Origin: Acanthosoma haemorrhoidale
Lineage: Eukaryota > Arthropoda > Insecta > Hemiptera > Acanthosomatidae
Assembly (NCBI GenBank): GCA_930367205.1
Contig: OV884014.1
Location: forward strand, 116,009,768-116,073,767
DNA length: 64,000 nt
Direction: 5' to 3'
Shown: positions 24,552 to 36,071 of the stretch, in pieces
Position numbering within the stretch: the stretch's first letter is position 1
How the letters are laid out: every line of letters begins with the position of its first letter
The notes under the pieces: generated by a model
What the model was told of the DNA's origin: nothing
Databases searched by the model: none
Seen by the model: only the letters and a program-made list of their open reading frames with translations
Position numbers and translations under genes: made by a program

Positions 24552-25010
24552 ACCGCTTATTATGATAAAATTGCAATCTGCCTCATTGGGAAATAAGTAA
24601 TTGTGATAAATGTTTTCATTCATAACATATTTACAATTTTCATTACCTCGCTCATTCATACAGTATTAACAAACAGCCCAGGGACCTCACAAATCCACAT
24701 GGTTGTCACCTCCCTCGCATGCGAAAGAGGGAGCGGAGCCTTGGGAAGTCCCCCACGCTCCTCCGTCAGCAGTGTTACCGGATACAAGCCAGCGGAGGCT
24801 GACGAAGAGCTCGAGAGCCACATACGCTCAGAACATGATTGGAGAGACTGGGCATTGGCAGGACTCCCGCTGTTACCCATTTATAGCAGGTCACGAGGCC
24901 GTTTTAGTCTCCGAGGAGAATTTTAGGGATGAGTGGTGCAGTGCAATGACTGTGCAAGGGGATTAGGGTGGTTGGATAGGTTACTATGGAATTTCCTGAA
25001 TTTGGAAGGG
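24552..25010 (-). mobile_element. Family A non-LTR 3' part
   Basis: The 3' UTR and the very end of ORF2. The match to other copies stops after the GGAAGGGAT block at about 25010. A 5-base repeat, TAAAC, lies near both edges and is too short to be evidence of a target duplication. Confidence 0.85.
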
Positions 25011-26455
25011 ATCGATAAACGGTGACCTAGAGTTCCAACGGCTGGTGGCACGGTTAAGATAAAAACGGCCAAAGAAGGCACATTTGCCGAAACACAGCCA
25101 GGAAGGGTGGGATCTAGAATTGCTAGGTTTTGTAGCTGATTTGAATTAGAGGAAATAGTGAAGGTAAAGGTAGCTTTTGAGATGAGCAAACTTCAGAGAA
25201 TGTAGACGCTACCATTAATTCGCTTTCGGTTTCTTGCTAGTGTTCATTTTCGGCAGAAACAGCTGACAATTTTGAAATTGAACAAAAAGCTGGTCATTGC
25301 TCGCAATTCAGCTGCCTGACTCCATCTCCGGCCTGATGTGGGTTGGACTGAGCTGATTCCAGTGCTTGAGAATGAACTCTGCTAAAATCGGGAATTCGCC
25401 AAAAAAGTCCAGTATGCCACGACAGGATTTCGCAGAAGTGGAAACTGGAATATATTTGCATATGTCAGCTGGTCCAATCCCCTGCTGTCCCAAGGCTCAT
25501 CTCGACACATCACCCACACCCTTTAAAGATTCTACAATGGGACCATGGCTTTGTTTCCTTTTTTATTCGAGTCTTCATTTATTATACGAAACCGTTGGAC
25601 CATTTTTGTTACTCCGTTATAATATTTTAACACCACAAGTGTGTGGTAACTAGTTTATCAAAGGGTCTGTAGCAGTTTTTAATATTTATCTTCATGTTTT
25701 TTTTTTTAATCTGAAATAAATTATATATTTTTTAAAGAAATAAGAACAGAGAAAGAAAAAACACAATATTGTGTGGCATACGGTATTGCTTGAATAATCG
25801 TAAAAAAAAAAAAGTCTAAAATACTTAATAATAATTTAATATTATAACAACATTATAACACATAAATTTGTTAAATATGCCACTGGGTGTTACTAAAAGT
25901 CGCTTGTTAAAATGATATATTAGGTAAAAAATATTGAAAAAATTAAACCTGAAATTTTGGATTTATTTTGACGTTATAGCCTATATTCTGTCTTCAGACA
26001 CAGGGAAGAAATCAATCAATATTTTAAATAATTATAAATTATTGGAAAATAAGATAACAACAGATCTCTACAAACGTTTAGAATCAATCCAAATAACCAA
26101 AAATACTCAGAAAGAAACAGATTTGTACTACATTGTCAAGTTAAATTTTTGAATTTATTTTTGCGAATGAAATAGAAGTATGAACTGACAACAAACAATA
26201 AACTGTACCTACACTAGATGCCAGAGATAACCCTAACTTAAGGACATAACTTTTCCAAAAGAATTATTATACTATTTTAATATTTATTATTTGTTATTTT
26301 CATTCATTATTGTTTATTTTTGTTGTCCCGTTTTTTAATTTTAACCAAATTAATAATTGAGCTAATAATAATACCCGAAAACGTTTTTTGACTATATCTG
26401 CACACTTTTTTACGATTGTATTATATTGTACATTTCATAAGAGGATCGCTCCTAC
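25011..26455. other. no gene seen
   Basis: The part 25011-25560 is less AT-rich and has overlapping short frames on both strands. The rest is strongly AT-rich. A 72-codon plus-strand frame at 25934-26152 is lysine/isoleucine-rich and unrecognised; in such AT-rich DNA it may be chance. Confidence 0.45.
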
Positions 26456-26596
26456 CTGCATGAAAGTATAGCCTCTCCCTTTGGGCTAGGTCATAAAACG
26501 TTTTTAACTGTTCACCGAAGAAGCTACACTTCTCCACAAAAAATGTGGCACACTTAAGAGAATCCAAATATTTGCCTCTTAACAAACTTATTTCGG
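26456..26596 (-). CDS. Candidate exon (minus strand), unrecognised
   Basis: A 47-codon segment on the minus strand has a balanced, protein-like composition (contains LLRGKYLDSLKCATFFVEKC and FYDLAQRERL). It runs from an AG just after the preceding stop to CAG followed by GTAGGA, a good donor. The acceptor has no pyrimidine tract, which weakens the case. It could instead be a remnant of an unidentified transposon protein. No match with other sequences in the window. Confidence 0.2.
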
Positions 26597-26754
26597 CTTT
26601 CAATTATTTTTTAATTATTATTAAACTATGTCAGTGGTAAAAGGGTTATAAATATAAAGGAGAACTCAAAAAAAATCTTCAACAAATTTATTTAACAAAA
26701 ACTATACAGAAATTTTTGATCACAAAAAAAAATTCTTCTGATTAATATAAAAAA

Positions 26755-27160
26755 TTACGTTTTAGTACCGGATAATTCCTCCTCAGGCTCAAGTATTCGA
26801 GACATGCTTATTATCAAGTTTGCTGCCTCCTCTTGATTCATATCCTCCCCATGCCTCATGCCTCATGCCCCATGTCCATGTCTCTACTATAGAAGTTCTT
26901 TAATCGTGTAAGTTTAAAGGTGGGTCTGTCAAGCTCCTCCTACGTGTGCTCAATGGGACTTAAATCTAGGCGACGAGCTGGAACCTCAAAATCCGTATTC
27001 TTACACCATTGAGGTATTGCATAACAAACCTCATCATCGCCTCTTTATGTCGCGGATTATCCTCCATGAAAATGAAATTTTCGCCAGTAAATGGTGCAAA
27101 TTGGATCACTTAATCCTGAATAAGATCCCTCGTATTCAAATCAACATTAGGTGGAAGCCA
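26755..27160 (-). pseudogene. Tc1-type transposase C-terminal fragment
   Basis: Minus-strand reading, in broken frames, gives the order expected for the end of a Tc1-like DDE transposase. First comes a segment reading FAPFTGENFIFMEDNPRHK, equivalent to the second catalytic Asp block that normally reads DNARPH. Then follows a block RLDLSPIEHT, where other family members read SPDLNPIEH with the third acidic residue. A C-terminal stretch EEAANLIISMSRILE follows, before a stop at 26755. Several stops and frameshifts interrupt it. The N-terminal HTH part is absent. The upstream edge abuts an RT fragment of a different element. Confidence 0.75.
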
Positions 27161-27189
27161 GTGGAACACGTGGAGGTTTGTGTTATAAT

Positions 27190-27393
27190 TCAAAAGAATT
27201 TTCTCAAAGATTTTCCCCATCTGTGGTAGCAGACTGATCGGGCCGTAGTGGGCTGGGTGGTCTCCACTTTTGGCTGGCTTTAGTAATGGGAACAAGATGG
27301 CTTGTTTCCATATGTCAGGAAAGTACCGAAATCTTATACAAGAGTTGTATAGCTTTGCTAATTGTACTATCCCTCTCCTCGGCAAAATAAGGT
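27190..27393 (-). pseudogene. Family A-like RT fragment
   Basis: The minus-strand frame is open and reads LPRRGIVQLAKLYNSCIRF, then FPDIWKQAI, then a KPAKSGDHPAHYGPISLLPQ block and GKIFEKIL. These are the early conserved blocks of a Jockey-clade reverse transcriptase (YRPISLL region), before the catalytic motifs. It lies downstream, on the minus strand, of a family A C-terminal and UTR segment (27394-27990), the reverse of element order. It therefore belongs to a separate insertion or a rearranged copy. Confidence 0.8.
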
Positions 27394-27990
27394 AATGAGC
27401 CGGGTCATCGGATACGAACCAGTGAAGGCTGACCAAGAGCGCGAGAGCCAAATACGCTCAGGAAATGATTGGAGAAACTAGCTGTTGCCAGGACTCCCAC
27501 TGTTACGCATTTATAGCAGGTCACGAGGCCACTGCCGTTTCAGTCTCCGAGGAGGATCATAGGGATGAGTGGTGCAGTGCACTGACTACGGGATTAGGGT
27601 GGTTGGATATGTTACTATGGAATTTTATAAACTTGGAAGGGATGAGTTCGAGAATGTAAGGTATATTAAGATCGTTATGAAGGGTTTAGTTTCTGACGTA
27701 ATAAGGGGCATTTACTATTGTTCTTAGGACTTTTGATTGAAAGGATTGGATACGCTTGATGTTCGACTTTTTTACTGTCCCCTATAGCTCTATTCCGTAT
27801 GTACAGATTAGCTTAGGTATAACTTTGTAAATTAGTAATTTATTTTCTATTGAGAGATGGGTTGTCCTTTGAAGTAGTCTGCACAGTTGTCCAATGCGTC
27901 TTTTTAGCCTCGTATGTGGGTTCCACTAACTTGGATACATGGAGAGGAATGGGATTAAAATAAACTAGTGGACAAGACTTGCGGCAGAGG
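27394..27990 (-). mobile_element. Family A non-LTR piece lacking its 3' tip
   Basis: Post-RT region and most of the 3' UTR on the minus strand. About 200 bases of the 3' end seen in other copies are missing; the piece joins the RT fragment instead. A short internal deletion lies near 27930, where GTGGGTTCCAC runs into TAACTTGGATAC. Confidence 0.85.
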
Positions 27991-28397
27991 GTGAAGGTAA
28001 TGTGGGAGCATTTTGCTTCAATTCTTTTTTTAAAGAATAAACTTTTTATCGTGCGCTTATTTTTTATTAACTTTTATATAGAATTTTTATTAGTGCGTGT
28101 TTTTTTTTGGGGGTGTTTAAGTCACTTCTTGAGTCGTTTTTAGATGTATTTTTATCGCTCATGCTGTTTGAAAACCATGAAAAAACACATGGTTATTAGA
28201 CAAAAAATGATCTCGTATGGCGTGATAAAGTTATAAAACCCCTCTACAGAAGCCCACATGCGGGTGACTCATAACTCCATCACCTATTAGGATAACGATA
28301 ATTTCTTTCCCTGCCTTTGATAATTTAAAACGCGGATAATTGTTTGTTGAACTTTTTAATCTTTTCAATGGATGTTTAAATTTTCCTCTGCTCTTAG

Positions 28398-28487
28398 GGT
28401 GTATTGGCGCTTGATTACGCGTCAAATATTTGCCGACCTATTATCACCAAAATAACTTTCATGGAAACCGTGACCGCGCCTCCCCGA
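28398..28487 (+). CDS. Candidate internal host exon
   Basis: A 90-base stretch is open in frame for 30 codons. It is bounded by a pyrimidine-rich acceptor (TTTTCCTCTGCTCTTAG) and a strong donor (CGA then GTAAGA). Both boundaries are phase 0 in the open frame, which contains DYASNICRPIITKITF. It is less AT-rich than its surroundings and matches no repeat in the window. I do not recognise the protein. The phase would permit splicing from 17861-17923, but nothing else links them. Confidence 0.28.
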
Positions 28488-30046
28488 GTAAGATTTACTG
28501 CCAAAGAGCTTGTTTTTTCTCCTAGAAATATTTATCTCAGAGAAAAAAAAAAAATATGGAGTAAAATTTTGATTAACCTAGTGGTATCGACTATTTAATA
28601 AATTCCTTCATTATTCGACTTGCGACTGTATTTATTCAAACAGATAAAGGTTTCTTCTTTCTTTCGGATCAATTAAATAAAATTAATGACGGTTTTTCAA
28701 TGATTGGCGAAAACGCCTCGCTTACGCGTTTTTCGGGCTGAATTAATAATAGGTGTTTACAAAAAAGTGTGTTTTACATTGTAAATGAGTGGAACATGAA
28801 TGCAAAATGAGAACTTTTAATTTAGTTTTTTGACCTTGTAAAATGAGAACATCCCAATTTTAGAATTAATTTGCATATAACGGTCTCATGTACAAGTATG
28901 CATTAAACAGTTTGCCGAGCACGAAGGAGGAGGTTTTTCTTTCAAACAGGTACGAGGAAATCATCTGCTTCTTCTGTATATGAGAGATTTAAAATTTTAA
29001 AGTGGTATTATACAACATTCTGGATTAAACAATACATGTTAAGAAACAATATGAAAAAAGTTAGCAGCGTATATGGTAACCTGCCAGAGTTATGCTTTGA
29101 CTAATTAAAGCTCAAAATCGAAAACGGAAACGAACATATAAATTTAAAATTATTTAAAAAAAAAACAAGCAACGGTTTGAGAGCTTTTTATTTCTGATTT
29201 GTTTTTGGTCGGTATTATACCTGTTATAATTTTTTTTACGATTGTCAGTGATTTAATTCGGATCATCTCATTATTATTCGTTTGTGGGTTACTTTGACCG
29301 AGAGAATGGAACATCACAAGAGATTATTTGTGGCTTGTGTATGCTGACACAGAAACATATACAACCTGTCTATGGAATCGAAGCCTGACAGAACCGTCAG
29401 GCCGTCGTTAGAAGTGTATCATTAATCAGCCTGTTGAAACTATAACTGTTTAACTTCTGTAACTGGTTTTAAGTTAATTTATGATATTTCAATATTTAAA
29501 TAACACTTGTAAAAATACAGATCTGGATTAAGATAAACCCTGGAAGAGTAAAATGTGTGTTTATCAAATGATCCTGCCTTATGCAAGGTAGAAAATTGAC
29601 CCGAATTTGATTCAATAAATTCCTAAAAGTAATTTATCACAAACTGGAGCACGATGAAAAGAGACCCCAGAAAGATAATTAAGATTTATGTAGGGAATGA
29701 AAGCGCTGACTCAGAAATTACAATGTGTGTGTGTGTTATATATTTGGTTCTTATCGGGTCCTGTTGGGTTTTGTGGTAATGGGCATTTAATCAGGGCGAA
29801 GCCCTATCGCAAAATTGCTTCCTTGCCCTTTTGTGAAGGCAAAGGATCTCGCAATCCAGATCACAGGGCCGCCGGCTACAAAGAACAGTTTGCCGGTTTG
29901 TTCGAAGCCAGAAAACCTTTGACCTGAATTTTCAGGTTTAGCTAATGAATAGAAGTAAAATAAGATTTAATTAACTAATTAGCCACCTTGTGATAAGAAA
30001 ATATTTTCCTTTATATTTATTAAGGTTAACTGAGATTTTAAATATT
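28488..30046. other. no gene seen
   Basis: AT-rich. A 76-codon plus-strand frame at 29697-29927 covers a GC-richer block (29750-29925) with unclear coding character and no splice context I trust. Confidence 0.45.
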
Positions 30047-30054
30047 GACTAGAG

Positions 30055-31883
30055 CAGGGGTGACTAACCTTGTCCCTGCGGCCACCGTTGGGCCCTGCGA
30101 CCTTTTCACGCATGCTTGTCGCTACGAATAAAATAATAAGATTATATTTTTTTAAATATTTATTTACATTTTAATATAATATTGAATAATATAGGCAGCG
30201 CCGGCCAAAACGCTCCGCATTAAAGTATTGTTAAAGGTGAGTGCTAAAATGTATACATTTTTATGTATGCACAAAGGCAAAATACACATGAAAAAAAAAT
30301 AAGCATACATTATAATGTAGGAGTAATAATTTCTTATGTCTAACATCTTATTTGTATGTTATCTGATCTATTGTATAAATCATGGAAATGGTATAAAAAT
30401 TCAACTAAGCCATTTAAAAGTAGGAAATTAAAATAGTACCACAAATAGAATACAAATTTAGAGATGTATCAATACTAGAACACATAAATATTATGCTAAA
30501 ATATAACTAAAACATTTGACTTAGGAAAATTAATTATTTTATAATAAAATAAACAGTACTTCTTAAACAACAACAAAAATTAAATAAATAATAATAAATA
30601 AATAAAACTAAAAGAAACAATAGAAATAAAAATGTAAACATGAGTGCTGTGAATAGGGACGTCTCAACACGGAGCTACTCAAAAGAAACTGATTTTGGAC
30701 GCAAATCACTAGCCAGCTGAGCCACAGACGGCACTACTAGTTACTAACCAGTTAGTAAAGCATTAATGATCAGTTCCAAGTGCCTCAACGGGGTCGATTC
30801 ACTCACCTCAGCTGCTTCAAAATTACTCGTCCACCCAAAGGTCAATACCGATTTTCGTGCACATTATTTTTCTATTGAATTGGTTTAGTTTATTTTTAAA
30901 AACTCTAGGTAATGGTAATTCATTGTTTTGCTTCGCTTGTAAACATTTTGTTTTCACTGATCCGAATCAGCCCCTGGCAATCATTAGTTCGGTAATACTC
31001 TACTGTACAACTACTATTTATAAACATTGAAATTCTAACTGACCTATCAATACATGAAACTGATACAGTATCATTGGCAAACGTTATTCAATATCATATT
31101 TCCATTGCCGACACTCGCGAATATAGAAAATAGTCCTTTCTAGCAGGCCTCTCGTTTGTGGATTAGTAATTAGTAATTTCAATCGCAAACGAATTTAGTT
31201 TAGTTCTATGGCAGGCCCGTGTCTAGAGGGCCTCTAGTATACATAGCTAAAAATCAAAGTAGAGACTAGTGAACTTGAATAGTCCAGTGAACTGTGAAAA
31301 ATAAACGTGGATTCGAAGAATTTAGTTTTTGTTATTTACTCCTGGTTATACCATATGGTTAGTATGGTGTATGCCCATACTTTAGCATATGGCGTCTCCT
31401 ACTTCGTCGTTTTTAAATAGTGCGTAAATTTTGTTTTTTTAAACCCTTTTAATCCCTAGATGAGTGAGTTGACTAAAAAGAATATGAAGCTATAATTTTA
31501 ATACTTCTAAAAAGAAGAAATGTGTTTGTTTGTTGTGTGGCAATGTCGAAAAAACATAAATTTTTAAAACGTCACTGCCGGAAAATTCATGCCATATTAA
31601 AAAAAACGAGATGTCCACTTAAATCTCAAAAAAGTGAGAAGTAGAAAATAAATCTACACAAATGAACCCTGTTTGTGCCCAACAGTAGTCTTTTTCCTTG
31701 AGCACTCTAATAATATCCTTGAGCACCAATAAAATCTAAAATGCCAATCTTGCTCCATTATCAATTCTCCTATTCTTAGTTATGACATCAAACTATAAAT
31801 TTAGCTTTAAAAAACGAAACGGAACCCACAGCTCGACCGATATTCTAAACGATTGCTCTTACATACAAGGTTGTGGACCCCTG
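30055..31883 (+). mobile_element. hAT-like DNA transposon
   Basis: The left end CAGGGGTGACTAACCTTGT and the inverse of the right end, CAGGGGTCCACAACCTTGT, form terminal inverted repeats with the CAGGGG start typical of hAT elements. The 8 bases outside are GACTAGAG (30047-30054) and GAGTAAAG (31884-31891), alike at 6 of 8 positions, as expected for a hAT 8-bp duplication that has aged. The 1.83-kb interior is AT-rich and has lost almost all coding capacity. Only a zinc-finger remnant near the right end is visible. Confidence 0.8.
31515..31597 (+). pseudogene. BED-type zinc finger remnant in the hAT element
   Basis: KCVCLLCGNVEK in one plus-strand frame is followed, after a +1 shift in an A run, by FLKRHCRKIHA. 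Together these give the Cys-x2-Cys...His-x4-His pattern of the BED finger that begins many hAT transposases. Stops surround it and no RNase H-like catalytic domain follows. It supports the hAT call made from the ends. Confidence 0.55.
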
Positions 31884-31891
31884 GAGTAAAG

Positions 31892-32525
31892 TACATTACT
31901 TTCCGGTCCCCCTATAATTTAAAATATATTTCTATGTTCAATGCTAAAATGTCATGACTGAAATTATAATGGTTAAAATTTTGTATTTCCCGTACAAATT
32001 GGCCTCCAACTGATGGATTACGGTCCGTAGCCTGTAATTTGTTTGATTTTAGATGTTATTACTTTTTCTTGTTCTTCGTTCATTGTACAAAGTACCAAGT
32101 TACCTCATATTACAAAGTGGTTATATAATACACAACATCTTCTGCCAGGTTCTACTTGTATAACTGTGTATTGTATGTTCTCCCATACTATATTAAAATA
32201 AATACGAGGGCCCGGTGTAGGGAGGGACCAGGAAGCCGAGCAGGCAAGGATTTGATAGCCCGGGGCAGGCAGGGGCTCCCTCTTCCTGGATGACGGGACC
32301 GCTGTTATTAAATGCAACTCTCAATGACCAGACCTTGCCGTATCTGTGTGGGCAGCTCTGTCTAGTGCGGCCAGACAAATTTGAGGCCATTTTATGAAAT
32401 AAAAATGCGGCAACATCAATAAATCCTATAACAGATCATAATATATGCTTGTTTATATAATTTATATGTTATTTTATTGAAAACACATTATATTGTATCA
32501 GAATAAGATATGAAATCAAAATTAC
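31892..32525. other. no gene seen
   Basis: Contains a notably GC-rich patch at about 32207-32310 with overlapping short minus-strand frames. I cannot assign it. AT-rich DNA flanks it. Confidence 0.45.
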
Positions 32526-32675
32526 CTTTAATGATTTGAAATTCTGCTTTAAGTTCCATTCGAATTTAATAACTTCCCTGAACCGAAATTGACCATGGGT
32601 GAAAATATTTTCATTAAAATTGACAAATATTCCCACTTTATCGAACTTCTGCCCTAGTAATTTGTTGATAGCCAT
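32526..32675 (-). CDS. Candidate host first coding exon (minus strand)
   Basis: The minus-strand ATG has G at +4 and opens exactly 50 codons (starts MAINKLLGQKFDKVGIFVNF). They end in phase 0 at AAG followed by GTAATT, a usable donor. The composition is balanced and unlike the AT-driven frames nearby. Immediately upstream lies a GGTTAGGTTAGG tract and less AT-rich DNA, as seen in 5' leaders of many insect genes. The sequence matches no transposon here. I do not recognise the protein. Downstream exons would lie at lower coordinates; the candidate at 26456-26596 is on the same strand, but a link is speculative. Confidence 0.35.
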
Positions 32676-32760
32676 CGCACAAAGCCAAACCTAACCTAAC
32701 CTGCCGTTTAGTTCTTAGCGCTGCCAACAGATGCCACTTAGAGTTTAGCATGACGTTTTC
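32676..32760 (-). promoter_or_regulatory. Possible 5' leader and promoter of the minus-strand exon
   Basis: On the minus strand the order is CATCTGTTGGCAGCGC, then CGGCAGGTTAGGTTAGG, then the ATG. It is a GC-richer island of about 80 bases in AT-rich DNA. Such AGGTTAGGTTAGG tracts occur upstream of genes in several insects, and they also resemble the insect telomere unit TTAGG. No TATA box was identified. Confidence 0.3.
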
Positions 32761-32862
32761 ATATAATATATATTTATAGCGAATGCAGTCTTATATATAT
32801 ATATATATATATCAGCGGATATATTTAGATCCTTTTGATTTTGACAAGGTACCGCAAGCTTT

Positions 32863-32953
32863 AGTATTTAATTTCTCAGGCCCTGAAATTAAAAAAAATA
32901 AATTATTTATTGGGTGTCTATTTCGGCGTAAAGCCCTCTGGTAACATTCAATT
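32863..32953 (+). repeat. Dispersed repeat E, copy 1
   Basis: About 90 bases shared with 34402-34490 in the same orientation. TATTTAATTTCTCAGGCCCT and TATTTCGGCGTAAAGCCCTC occur in both, with an AT-rich variable middle. No coding content; possibly the remains of a small DNA element. Confidence 0.8.
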
Positions 32954-33250
32954 GGTATTGATTCAATTTATTAAGGGACTAGAATCTTCGAAAAACCATT
33001 TGTGATTCGCGGTGTCTTATGCCACTACTGGAAAAAGTGATTCCAGATATTTTTTGTTCGCTAGGAACCTTCACTTTCCTAGGCTGCATCGAAATACGGA
33101 GAGGTTTGATTAAATGGTTCGTCAATACTGTCAATACTAGTCTTGAAGACACCTCGCCAAGGTCGCCATTAAGTCGTTAATGATGAGCGTAAGCCAGGAT
33201 TGGAATGATGCCAGACGATAATTAACTGGTACAATACGGGTTTTTCCCCC

Positions 33251-33581
33251 CTAATAAAAAAATAATTATATACAACTATAGATTCTCAGGCAAATATCTT
33301 TACAAATTATTTTTGTATTTCCTGTAGCGTCACTACATTTACAGATTTTGTTATTTTATAAAAATTATATAATGAAATAAACAAGTATGATACACATTAT
33401 ACGTTACTGGACTGAACTGACTATTTTGATCAAACTTAAAACTACCTTACTTACTAATTCTTAAACTAATTTTTCCCCAACAGTTTTTTACCAACGATGC
33501 AGGAGGGGGTGGTGGGGTTTTAGTGTTAAACACTGGGTTGTTTGTGAGGTGCTGCAACGAGTCAAAAAACTTGAAGTGTCT
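33251..33581 (-). mobile_element. Family B non-LTR 3' fragment
   Basis: 3' UTR plus the last codons of ORF2. The minus-strand frame gives the remains of SLQHL and TPPPP before the stop region near 33475. It stops at AAGTGTCTC (33581). Frame damage is visible in the coding end. Confidence 0.85.
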
Positions 33582-36071
33582 CAATAGTGGCTTTAAACGC
33601 TACTGTAATACCACTTTAAGCTCATGAACTTTCTGGGAACCGAGCACTATTAATTTTAAGATTGAACCATGAAAATGATTTAAAAAAAAAAAAATACTAT
33701 TATGGAAGAAAAATATACAATAATGAACAACTACAGTATTACACGTTTTGCAATTTCTTCCATAGAATTTTTGCTATGAATTCAATAAAAAATTTTTTTT
33801 GTAATATACTCATACCATGAGGTTCAATAATGTCAGCTCGATGTAGCTGTATACCAAAAATGCCAAAGAAATCGCCCAGTTATTTTAGTTCACGATGCTG
33901 TTGTTAACTTCTTCTGGAATAAAGGACATTTTGAAACTACATTTTTCGTGCTTGTTGACTTTTTTTAACCTTGACTGTTAGTGCATTTTAACAAACAGTT
34001 TAACGTTTAAACGCGCTGAGGAGAATGCGAGGTGTCTCGGAATATAAGTTTACAATTTTAGTTGAATACTGATAGACAAATTATGAAAGCTCCGGTATCT
34101 ATTTCTCGCCATTGAACTTTTCCCTAGCAGGCCTGTAATTGAGATAATTATTGCCCGATATATATACGAGTATGTAGAAATGTACGAAATTAAAAGGAGA
34201 AAAAAGGAACGAGGAAGAAAAACAAGACGCAGTTAGACAGTCGTAGATACATTTGAGTTTCGGATTACAAGGTCGGGTTGCGTAATCCGTCATGTGTTGG
34301 CTGAGCATTGCTGCCTTCAGACGAACGCGTTTGTTCCGACCGTCGTCTATCTTGGTAACGTGGTCGAGGGTTTAAAATCCGCAGGGTTTGCTACGAGTTT
34401 TCGTATTTAATTTCTCAGGCCCTGAAATTATTTAAAAATTGTTTTTTTGTTGGACTATTTCGGCGTAAAGCCCTCTGGTAACAGTCAATTCATTTGGACA
34501 GTCCACTAAAGCGAGTCCGAGAGAGTACAGGAACGAGATCACAGCCCAGGCGGCACCCCAGTCCCACATGTCAGGTGGTGGTTATAATTAGTGTAGATGT
34601 GTATAAAAACCAACTTAGATCCACCAGTAAAATCTACCAATGGCGTAATGTTGAATATATTTATTATGGTGCCCATAATGTCACTCTACACCAATACCAT
34701 CATGAAATTTGCCCCATACAATGTAGCAACATGTAAATGTAACATATATTTTTTTCATAAATATTCAAGATTTCGTTTTTTCGTTTTAAAAATAAAAAAA
34801 TAACTTTTTATATACATTAACATTGGTTTGGTAAAACGAGTCAAAAAACAGTTGATTTTTTAATTTTTTATTTATAACTCTAATTTGGAAAATCTGATAT
34901 GAGTACTACAAAGATAAAAACAATGATTTATTGCGAATTATCACTTTTGTTACATTAATCTACATTGACAGGTTAAAATTAAAAAATAAGTAATAGTGCA
35001 ACAGTATACTTCAAAACCACTCTTTGCTTTCAAACATAATGGTTTTATTTATATGGCTTGAAAAAAAGTTAAAATGTCATATATTTATTGAAATCAATAA
35101 TTGAATAAGGACAGTTAAATCTAATTAATAAACAGATCTTCATAATTAAGACTAAACTGGTATTATTATTATATTGCCACTTCAAATACAAAATAATCCA
35201 ACTATTTTTGAACAATGATTTCTGAGACTGCATGTTCTAGACCATTGGTTGATTAGACATGGAATGATGACCCCCATAATGATTTTGTTATATTGTAATT
35301 ACCGACAGATGTTTGACGGTTCATGTAATGATAATGTTATTCAGTTTTATTTTACTTTAAGTACACTAACCCTTTTTTTTTTCGTCTTCTTCCTATTATT
35401 TGATTTCATTATATGTCGACACTATTTATCGTTAAGTAATCCTTTTCAAAGTTGGAGAACCGGGTCTGGTCCTCGTGTACATAATAGAGCTGTCAGGAGG
35501 GCCCGCTACGCTAGGCGAGTTTTGACAAACGGCAGCCACCACTGTCGAGGGACCATTTGACAAATGGCAGGACCATTATCTGTCAATGGACAGCTCTCTT
35601 GTTTTCTTTACGTCTCTCTTCGTCTTCCTTTCCGTCTTTGTTAATCATCATTTAATGACATATAACAGGACAGGTATTCCGCTGGGTTTTTTTTTTATTT
35701 TTGCCCTCTTAGCTTTTTTGACCTAGTGTCTTTTACAACTGTACGTGTTATTCAGTAATTATTTATTTTATGATTGAGAGTAAATGTTTTTTCGGATGCT
35801 AAGTTTCCATTAGGTTTATTTATTAAGTTTTCAGAAAATAATGGAGGGGTTAAACATGATCCCTAATATCCCTATATAAATGCACAGTGGCTAGTTGTAT
35901 ACATATTACATAACATGTAACAGTTGCTACATGTAACTAGTTTGATATGTATGATATATATACAACATAAAGTAGAATATATCTTAAAATTTGAAAATCG
36001 ATAGAGATGTGAAAGTAGTTACCGTTAGTATCAACAAAAATACTTTTTTTGTTTTATAAAATACTAAAAAT
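33582..36071. other. no gene seen apart from repeat E copy 2
   Basis: AT-rich, with a GC-richer patch at 35450-35570. A plus-strand frame at 34494-34736 begins less AT-rich next to repeat E but has no recognisable domain. Confidence 0.45.
34402..34490 (+). repeat. Dispersed repeat E, copy 2
   Basis: Partner of 32863-32953, about 1.5 kb away in the same orientation. See that entry for the shared blocks. Confidence 0.8.

Noticed and set aside
29697..29927. 76-codon plus-strand frame in a GC-richer block
   Set aside because: No family recognised, and composition alone could explain the absence of stops.
32690..32703. Interstitial telomere repeat
   Set aside because: Only two to three units of the CCTAAC type are present, too few to call telomeric.
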